Assembly (NCBI RefSeq): GCF_017168235.1
Contig: NZ_JABFAO010000015.1
Span: forward strand, 88,723-152,722
Source: Rhodococcus sp. KRD197
GTDB lineage: Bacteria > Actinomycetota > Actinomycetes > Mycobacteriales > Mycobacteriaceae
DNA: 64,000 nucleotides
Direction of reading: 5' to 3'
Part shown: piece after piece, positions 58,487 through 64,000 of the stretch
How positions within the stretch are numbered: the first letter of the stretch is position 1
How the letters are laid out: each line of letters begins with the position of its first letter
Position numbers and translations under genes: made by a program
The notes under the pieces: generated by a model
Databases searched by the model: none
What the model saw: only the letters and a program-made list of their open reading frames with translations
What the model was told of the DNA's origin: nothing

Positions 58487-60295
58487 GTGCCCAGCCATGC
58501 CAGTGCGCGTATCACCAAGGTTCTCGTCGCGAACCGCGGCGAGATTGCAGTTCGGGTGATTCGAGCGGCAGCGGACGCCGGCCTCACCAGTGTCGCGGTT
58601 TACGCAGAACCGGACGCCGATGCACCTTTCGTTCGCCTCGCCGACGAAGCTTTCGCCCTCGGCGGTCAGACGTCGGCCGAGTCCTACCTCGCCATCGACA
58701 AGGTTCTCGACGCCGCGAAGAAGTCCGGCGCCGACGCCATCCACCCGGGCTACGGCTTTCTCTCCGAGAACGCCGAGTTCGCCCAGGCCGTCATCGACGC
58801 CGGACTGATCTGGATCGGGCCGTCCCCGCAGTCCATTCGCGACCTCGGTGACAAGGTCACCGCCCGCCACATCGCCGCCCGCGCGAAGGCCCCGTCGGTG
58901 CCCGGCACTGCAGAGCCGGTCAAGGATGCCGACGAGATCCTCGCCTTCGCCGACGAGCACGGCCTGCCCATCGCCATCAAGGCTGCCTTCGGCGGCGGCG
59001 GACGCGGCATGAAGGTCGCCCGCACCCGCGAAGAAATCCCCGAGCTGTTCGACTCCGCCACCCGCGAAGCCGTCTCCGCATTCGGCCGCGGGGAATGCTT
59101 CGTCGAGCGCTACCTCGACAAGCCTCGCCACGTCGAAGCACAGGTCATCGCTGACCAGCACGGCAACGTCGTCGTCGCCGGCACCCGCGACTGCTCCTTG
59201 CAGCGCCGCTTCCAGAAGCTCGTCGAAGAAGCCCCGGCACCGTTCCTCACCGCAGAGCAGCGCGCCGAGATCCACTCCTCCGCCAAGGCCATCTGCAAGG
59301 AAGCCGGTTACTACGGCGCCGGCACCGTGGAATACCTCGTCGGCCAGGACGGCCTCGTGTCCTTCCTGGAGGTCAACACCCGCCTGCAGGTCGAGCACCC
59401 CGTCACCGAAGAGACCTCCGGCATCGACCTCGTGCTCCAGCAGTTCCGCATCGCCAACGGCGAAGAGCTCTCCATCACCGAGGACCCCGAACCCCGCGGA
59501 CACTCCTTCGAGTTCCGCATCAACGGCGAAGACGCCGGCCGCGGCTTCCTGCCCGCACCCGGTCCGGTCACCACGTTCGTCGCCCCCTCGGGCCCGGGTG
59601 TGCGCGTCGACTCCGGTGTCGAATCCGGCAGCGTGATCGGTGGCCAGTTCGACTCCATGCTCGCCAAGCTGATCGTCACCGGCGCCACCCGCGAGGAAGC
59701 GCTGGCCCGTTCGCGTCGCGCACTGGCCGAGTTCAAGGTCGAAGGCCTAGCCACGGTCATCCCGTTCCACGCAGCCGTGGTCTCCGATCCCGCGTTCATC
59801 GGCGACGGCGAATCCTTCGATGTCCACACTCGTTGGATCGAGACCGAGTGGGACAACCAGGTTCCCCCGTTCACTGCGGGCGAGCCCCTCGAAGAGGACG
59901 AGGTCCTTCCGCGTCAGTCCGTGGTCGTCGAGGTCGGCGGCAGGCGCGTCGAGGTGTCGCTTCCGGGACAGTTCTCCCTCGGTAACGGTGGGGGTGCAGC
60001 TGGTGGTGGAAATGCCGGCGGCGCGATCCGCCGTAAGCCCAAGCCACGCAAGCGCGGCGGCGCCGGGGCGGGAGCTGCGTCCGGTGACGCCGTCACCGCA
60101 CCCATGCAGGGCACCGTGGTCAAGGTCGCCGTCGAAGAAGGCCAGGAAGTCGCCGAGGGCGATCTCATCGCCGTCCTCGAAGCAATGAAGATGGAGAACC
60201 CGGTCAACGCTCACAAAGCGGGCATCGTTACCGGCCTGACCGTCTCCCCAGGATCGGCCATCACGCAGGGCACGGTCCTCGCCGAACTGAAGTAG
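58487..60295 (+). CDS. accA3: Acyl-CoA carboxylase alpha subunit AccA3 (biotin carboxylase + BCCP)
   Basis: ATP-dependent biotin carboxylase fused to a biotin carrier domain, the shared alpha subunit of malonyl-, methylmalonyl- and long-chain acyl-CoA carboxylases feeding fatty and mycolic acid synthesis. The 602 residues begin '[20 protein letters not shown]'. They have the ATP-grasp glycine loop [11 protein letters not shown], '[14 protein letters not shown]', a Gly/Ala/Lys-rich linker near 500-530, and the biotinylation motif EAMKMEN with Lys568. GTG 58487 has AGGAGG five bases upstream. Confidence 0.97.
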   Translation: MPSHASARITKVLVANRGEIAVRVIRAAADAGLTSVAVYAEPDADAPFVRLADEAFALGGQTSAESYLAIDKVLDAAKKSGADAIHPGYGFLSENAEFAQAVIDAGLIWIGPSPQSIRDLGDKVTARHIAARAKAPSVPGTAEPVKDADEILAFADEHGLPIAIKAAFGGGGRGMKVARTREEIPELFDSATREAVSAFGRGECFVERYLDKPRHVEAQVIADQHGNVVVAGTRDCSLQRRFQKLVEEAPAPFLTAEQRAEIHSSAKAICKEAGYYGAGTVEYLVGQDGLVSFLEVNTRLQVEHPVTEETSGIDLVLQQFRIANGEELSITEDPEPRGHSFEFRINGEDAGRGFLPAPGPVTTFVAPSGPGVRVDSGVESGSVIGGQFDSMLAKLIVTGATREEALARSRRALAEFKVEGLATVIPFHAAVVSDPAFIGDGESFDVHTRWIETEWDNQVPPFTAGEPLEEDEVLPRQSVVVEVGGRRVEVSLPGQFSLGNGGGAAGGGNAGGAIRRKPKPRKRGGAGAGAASGDAVTAPMQGTVVKVAVEEGQEVAEGDLIAVLEAMKMENPVNAHKAGIVTGLTVSPGSAITQGTVLAELK

Positions 60296-60344
60296 CTGCG
60301 CACAGGTTCACGAGATCGAGCGACGTCCGGGTTAGTCTGTTTTC

Positions 60345-60785
60345 ATGACAGAGAACCCGGACGTTCGCATCGGTACGGCCGAACGCGAGCAGGCATTGTC
60401 CAATCTCAGCGAGCACCTGAGTGCGGGGCGAATCACGCTGCCGGAGTTCGATGAACGCAGTGCCGTCATCGCAGGGGCGCTCACACGCGGTCAGCTCGAT
60501 TCCGTCTTCACCGACCTGCCATCGCCCTCGCTTGCCCCGACCGCGTCGCGGCCGCTGGACATCTCGAAGTCGAACGCGCCGGCCGGACGGGCGGGCCAGG
60601 ACACGGCGGATAGCGGTTGGGATTGGCGCAAGACCGTCATGTCCATAACCCCAGTCGTCGCGCTCATTCTGTTCTTCGTGGTGCCGGTCTCGAACAGTTG
60701 GCTCTTCTTCTTGCTCGTCCCACTAGTCGGCGCCGTTGTCTATGGCGGTGAGCGATCGAAAGACAAACGGAAAGGTCGCGAGTGA
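60345..60785 (+). CDS. DUF1707 domain membrane protein
   Basis: A 146-residue protein with an N-terminal SHOCT-like DUF1707 domain (residues 7-60: 'RIGTAEREQALSNLSEHLSAGRITLPEFDERSAVIAGALTRGQLDSVFTDLP'). A Ser/Pro/Ala-rich linker follows, then two closely spaced hydrophobic segments (about 98-138) and a basic tail. DUF1707 is common in actinobacteria and of uncertain role. ATG 60345; the stop overlaps the next gene's GTG by four bases, so the two are coupled. Confidence 0.88.
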   Translation: MTENPDVRIGTAEREQALSNLSEHLSAGRITLPEFDERSAVIAGALTRGQLDSVFTDLPSPSLAPTASRPLDISKSNAPAGRAGQDTADSGWDWRKTVMSITPVVALILFFVVPVSNSWLFFLLVPLVGAVVYGGERSKDKRKGRE

Positions 60786-61474
60786 AAACCGAAGCCCTCC
60801 TGTTCGACGTGTTCGGCACAGTGGTCGATTGGCGCACCAGCGTCGCGGAGCAGTGCGCAGCCGTGTTGCCCGGTTCGGTCGACTCCTTCGCTTTCGCAGA
60901 CCGGTGGCGCAGCCTGTATCAGCCGTCGATGGAACAGGTCCGTTGCGGCGCACGCGAATTCACCCGGCTCGACGTGCTGCACCTCGAAAGTTTGCGCGTC
61001 GTTCTTTCGGAATTCGGTGTAGACCTGCCAGAGAGCACGATCGTCGAACTCAACCGTGTGTGGCACCGGCTGACACCGTGGCCTGATTCGATCGACGGAC
61101 TCACTCGATTGAAGTCCCGATTCATCGTCGCGCCTCTGTCCAACGGCAACGTGTCTTTGCTTCTCGACATGGCGAAGAACGCGGGGCTGCCCTGGGATGC
61201 CATCCTCGGCGCAGAACCGGTGCGTGCATACAAGCCGACACCCGAGTCATATCTCCGCACCGCTGACATTCTCGGCCTGCAACCCCACCAGTGCATGCTG
61301 GTCGCCGCACACAACGACGACCTCGCCGCAGCCCGCGACTGCGGCTTCGACACCGCGTTCGTGTGCCGCCCCACCGAACACGGTGCGCATCAGAGCAGCA
61401 ACCTCGGCCCGACCTCCGACTGGACGTACAGCACCGGTTCGATATCGGAGTTGGCGGATCGACTGAACTGCTGA
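60782..61474 (+). CDS. HAD-superfamily hydrolase, haloacid dehalogenase type II
   Basis: A 230-residue HAD enzyme of the L-2-haloacid dehalogenase group. Nucleophile Asp9 is in LLFDVFGTVVDW, motif II is LSNGN, the catalytic Lys is in 'YKPTPESYL', and motif III is 'VAAHNDDLAAARDCGFDTAFVCRP'. Similarity to the dehalogenase group is good, but the real substrate may be a phosphorylated or other small molecule. GTG 60782 overlaps the DUF1707 gene stop. Confidence 0.88.
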   Translation: MKTEALLFDVFGTVVDWRTSVAEQCAAVLPGSVDSFAFADRWRSLYQPSMEQVRCGAREFTRLDVLHLESLRVVLSEFGVDLPESTIVELNRVWHRLTPWPDSIDGLTRLKSRFIVAPLSNGNVSLLLDMAKNAGLPWDAILGAEPVRAYKPTPESYLRTADILGLQPHQCMLVAAHNDDLAAARDCGFDTAFVCRPTEHGAHQSSNLGPTSDWTYSTGSISELADRLNC

Positions 61475-61476
61475 CC

Positions 61477-61902
61477 TCAGGCAGGCCTACCGTCTACGAG
61501 GTACGAATGGGTCAGCATTTCGAGGAAGTGCCCGGTCGGATCACGGAAGTACACTCCCCGGCCTCCGTGCCCGTGATTGATGACGCCCGGCTGAGTCATT
61601 CGTGGATCAGCCCAGTGCTCGATTCCATCCTCGACGAGCCGCGCATATGCGGAGTCGAACAATTTTTCGTCGACGCGGAACGCGTAGTGCTGGAACTGGA
61701 TATCGTCGAATGGCGGTTCGGCGAACTGAACAAGCGTGCCGTCGGTGAGTTGGACGTTGAGGAAGAACCCCCACGACGGGGCTTCTGGTAAGTCGAAGAT
61801 TCGGCGAAAGAACGACGCCGATTCGGTTCGATCTTTCGAGACGATAATGGTGTGGTCGAACGAGATGGACAACGCTGCCTCCGGGCAGTACGACGCCTCC
61901 AT
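61477..61902 (-). CDS. VOC (glyoxalase/dioxygenase-fold) family protein
   Basis: A 141-residue VOC protein with paired beta-alpha-beta-beta-beta modules: 'SFDHTIIVSKDRTESASFFRRIFDLPEAPSWGFFLNVQL' and 'FQHYAFRVDEKLFDSAYARLVEDGIEHWADP', ending 'RGVYFRDPTGHFLEMLTHSY'. Metal-ligand positions appear as His in the first strand, His in FQHYAF and Glu in HFLEML. Substrate unknown. ATG 61902 is the only good start; translation may begin later at TTG before SISFDH. It converges on the HAD gene with a 2-bp gap. Confidence 0.85.
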   Translation of the reverse strand: MEASYCPEAALSISFDHTIIVSKDRTESASFFRRIFDLPEAPSWGFFLNVQLTDGTLVQFAEPPFDDIQFQHYAFRVDEKLFDSAYARLVEDGIEHWADPRMTQPGVINHGHGGRGVYFRDPTGHFLEMLTHSYLVDGRPA

Positions 61903-61968
61903 GCCTGACGCAGTCCGCCATCGACACGCGACGATGGGGAACATCGTGCCCGCAGCTTGCGAGGCGTG

Positions 61969-62550
61969 TCAATACCCGCCCCAACGTTCTCGGACATCGA
62001 CGAGCGAGCCGCTGGCCCATTGATTCACTTCGGAACGGGACCGAAGGCGAACGACGTTCAGCTCCGGACGCCGCTCGATGAGCCGGTCGATACGCACGGC
62101 AGTCTGGTGATGCGTCTTCCAAGCCCACCGAACGATGTGGTCTTTGTCGAGGACGATTCGATGAATGGGTGGCTCGATGTTGCCGTTCCACAACACTTCT
62201 CGTTGACAGCGTCGTCGCAGCGTCCGCTCGATGACCTGGCGCATCACCATATGCCGCGGTAGGTCGAGCCAGATCACGAGGTCAGCGCGGTCGGCGACCC
62301 GGTCGCGGACGAGACCGTAGGTCCACTCGGTCACCCATGAAGGGCGTTCGATGAACGTTGCCACGTCCAATTCGAACGCCTCGCGCGGCGTCCAGTCCGG
62401 TCCATGGAAAAGTGCGTCGATTTCGACGTGCTCAAGATCTAGGACGGCAGCGATCGCTGCCGACAGCGTCGTTTTCCCGGATCCTGATGTACCGGCGACG
62501 ACAATCCGCGATGGCCGCTGCGGCAGCCGATCGCCAGGGCCCAGAATCAC
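61969..62550 (-). CDS. P-loop kinase, adenylate-kinase-like / FlaR type
   Basis: A 193-residue nucleotide-binding protein. The P-loop GTSGSGKTTLSAAIA is near residues 20-34. 'VEIDALFHGPDWTPREAF' is typical of the FlaR/topology-modulation group of small kinases, followed by 'DLVIWLDLPRHMVMRQVIERTLRR' and an Arg-rich LID-like stretch. The phosphate acceptor is unknown. GTG 62550 was chosen; the open frame upstream (to 63015) has no similarity and lies inside the neighbouring HNH gene. Confidence 0.85.
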   Translation of the reverse strand: MILGPGDRLPQRPSRIVVAGTSGSGKTTLSAAIAAVLDLEHVEIDALFHGPDWTPREAFELDVATFIERPSWVTEWTYGLVRDRVADRADLVIWLDLPRHMVMRQVIERTLRRRCQREVLWNGNIEPPIHRIVLDKDHIVRWAWKTHHQTAVRIDRLIERRPELNVVRLRSRSEVNQWASGSLVDVRERWGGY

Positions 62551-62573
62551 GGAAACTAGACTACCTCCGCCCC

Positions 62574-64000
62574 CTAGAACGGTGGGGGTTGGTGTTGTTC
62601 GCGGATTCTGAGTATTGCTGTGTGTTCTCGGAATCTGCGGCGGATCTTCCGGATGCGGCTTCGGGCTTCGTTGGTGGTTGCAGCGCGTTGCTCGGTAATG
62701 GTCGGTGGGTCCTGGCCTTCGGGGATGTTCTTCTCCCACCAGGTTTGTGCGGTGTGATCGATCGCGGGCACCCGTTTCCTCCGTCGTACGGGATGCACCG
62801 CGGCGGGCAACGCGAACTCCGGCAGGGTGATCCGCACGATCCCGGCGCGTGAGGTCCACACGATCGCACCATGGGCATGCATCACCGCAGTCCACATCCG
62901 CGCGGTCTTCGCTTGATGATGGCAGGTGCACAGTGGCTGCAGGTTCGAGGCGATCGTCCAGCCACCTGCCTCGGGACTGCCGTGATCGAACGGGACGATG
63001 TGGTCGAGTTCGCACCGTTCGTCAGGTACCTCGCAGCCCGGAAATGCGCAGCACCGGTACGCCATCCGCACCAACGCTGAAGTCACAGTGTTCGGTCGAT
63101 ACACCAACCCCGCCGTCGGCGGCACCAGCAGACCCCCATGGCCATCCGGAAACACCCCAGGATGCGAAGGGTTCTGCTCCACCATCGCCGACAACACCGC
63201 AGCGTACCGACTCAGCGCAGTCTCGTCGGGCAGCATCGCCGGTGGCGTACCGATCGGCGCCACACACGAGAAATCCGGTAGCACGGCCGCGGGACCGGAC
63301 CGTCCGCGCCCGAGCACCCGCATCAACGCCAGCGGCACCCCGCCGGGGGTAGTAGGAGTCTCTGATTCACCGTGCGTCGGCTTTGGTTCGGCCGTGTTCC
63401 CGGGGTTGCCAGGTGTTTCGGGGTCACGTGTTGCGTCGAGGACAGTGACGAGTTCTGTGAGGATCGCCTGCCACCGAGCATCGCCGGCCAGGGTGCGCAC
63501 CACCTCCGGGTTCAACGCTGTCCCGTCGGGCAACGACGCCGGTTCCGAGGTCAACCCGAGCAAGGTCTCCACCCCGATCATGATCTGAAGCAGGTGCCCG
63601 CGTCTGGGAGGTTGCCCGTCCGCGAGTCCCGCGGCGGGGCAGTCGGCACCGGTACTGCAGGTGCATTCGAGGGCATGCTCACCATGCAGCAGCGCGATCA
63701 GTCCATCGACCCGCAGTTGCGGGCGCGAGCGTGGGTCGTTCTTGCAGACCATGTCGGCGATCTCGGAGATCAACTGCTCGGCCTCGGCGCCCTGCAGGTC
63801 CGTCATGTGGGCGGTCAGCTGCGCCATGCCGTGGTCTTTCGGATCGACGGTCACTCTCGCGTCGAGTTTGGTCGACTCGTGCTGTGCTCGGGTTGCCTCG
63901 TCCTCGTCGAACCGCATCCACAGATGCCAGATCCGTTTACGTAGCGATCGCGGGTTCAGCCGTTCCGCCGCGGCAACGCATTGGTGTTCGATGGCTCTGA
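62574..64000 (-). CDS. HNH endonuclease / DUF222 (13E12 repeat) protein, truncated by window edge
   Basis: The C-terminal 475 codons of a 13E12/REP13E12-type protein. The frame stays open to the right edge of the window (sense: 'AIEHQCVAAAERLNPRSLRK'), so the 5' end lies outside. A DUF222 region is followed by a C-terminal HNH nuclease domain: zinc cysteines in CAFPGCEVPDERC, ELDHIVPFDHG, and 'NLQPLCTCHHQAKT'. These genes are multi-copy in actinobacteria and often sit near recombination or mobile regions. A central Pro/Thr/Gly-rich insertion separates the two parts. Function unproven. Confidence 0.88.
   Translation of the reverse strand, partial: RAIEHQCVAAAERLNPRSLRKRIWHLWMRFDEDEATRAQHESTKLDARVTVDPKDHGMAQLTAHMTDLQGAEAEQLISEIADMVCKNDPRSRPQLRVDGLIALLHGEHALECTCSTGADCPAAGLADGQPPRRGHLLQIMIGVETLLGLTSEPASLPDGTALNPEVVRTLAGDARWQAILTELVTVLDATRDPETPGNPGNTAEPKPTHGESETPTTPGGVPLALMRVLGRGRSGPAAVLPDFSCVAPIGTPPAMLPDETALSRYAAVLSAMVEQNPSHPGVFPDGHGGLLVPPTAGLVYRPNTVTSALVRMAYRCCAFPGCEVPDERCELDHIVPFDHGSPEAGGWTIASNLQPLCTCHHQAKTARMWTAVMHAHGAIVWTSRAGIVRITLPEFALPAAVHPVRRRKRVPAIDHTAQTWWEKNIPEGQDPPTITEQRAATTNEARSRIRKIRRRFREHTAILRIREQHQPPPF

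Noticed and set aside
62551..63015. N-terminal extension of the P-loop kinase into the HNH gene
   Set aside because: The extra residues are Arg/His/Thr-rich and lie antiphase within the HNH coding sequence. GTG 62550 gives a normal kinase length.

Overview
This is a high-GC actinobacterial chromosome segment, almost certainly from Rhodococcus or a close mycolic-acid-containing relative (Mycobacteriales). The evidence is codon use, frequent GTG starts, 4-bp ATGA/GTGA gene overlaps, and gene order. The order follows the Mycobacterium tuberculosis block from about Rv3226 to Rv3285, as I recall it: aroA-rsgA-desA3, secA1, hpf, lpqB-mtrB-mtrA, tmk-sahH, alkB, manA, manB, whiB2, fbiAB, wbbL-rmlD, LCP protein, purEK, gtrA, birA, accD5-accE5-maf, sseA, accA3. 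No rRNA, tRNA, CRISPR array, prophage or insertion sequence was seen.

Layout. 0-3 kb: ybaK-type deacylase, aroA and rsgA on +, closed by a strong hairpin. 3-7 kb: two DesA3-type acyl-CoA desaturases and their ferredoxin-type reductase on -, with similar candidate operators. 7-13.6 kb: small conserved protein, wax-ester-synthase/DGAT, Rv3235-like protein, secA1 and hpf. 13.8-21 kb: ComF, then the reverse-strand cluster mtrA-mtrB-lpqB with tmk, and sahH. 21-28 kb: alkB (with no adjacent rubredoxin or regulator), the mannose pathway manA / SIS protein / phosphomannomutase, and whiB2. 28.5-34.2 kb: F420 genes fbiA-fbiB, a Nudix hydrolase, a sugar nucleotidylyltransferase, and wbbL/rmlD for the cell-wall rhamnose linker. 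34.3-43 kb: LCP ligase, TIGR03089 protein, purE/purK, GtrA, an OmpR-type two-component pair, a PH-domain protein and birA. 43-46 kb: accD5-accE5-maf. 58.5-60.3 kb: accA3. 60.3-64 kb: DUF1707 protein, HAD hydrolase, VOC protein, P-loop kinase and an HNH endonuclease running off the right edge.

The unusual part is 45.8-58.4 kb. Where M. tuberculosis has maf, sseA, the SufE-like gene and accA3 in direct succession, this genome carries a flavodoxin and an acyltransferase/glycosyltransferase island. The island has two mirror-image condensation/WS-DGAT-fold proteins flanking a GT1 glycosyltransferase, then three tandem PapA-type acyltransferases, sseA-sufE, and a fourth PapA-type gene just before accA3. 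One of the tandem PapA genes is broken by a 14-bp tandem duplication that shifts the frame; deleting one copy restores it exactly. A near-identical 16-bp palindrome lies upstream of accD5, upstream of accA3 and in the divergent promoter region of the island. That suggests one regulator links carboxylated acyl-CoA supply to assembly of an acylated glycolipid. The product is unknown; this is inference from family membership and layout.
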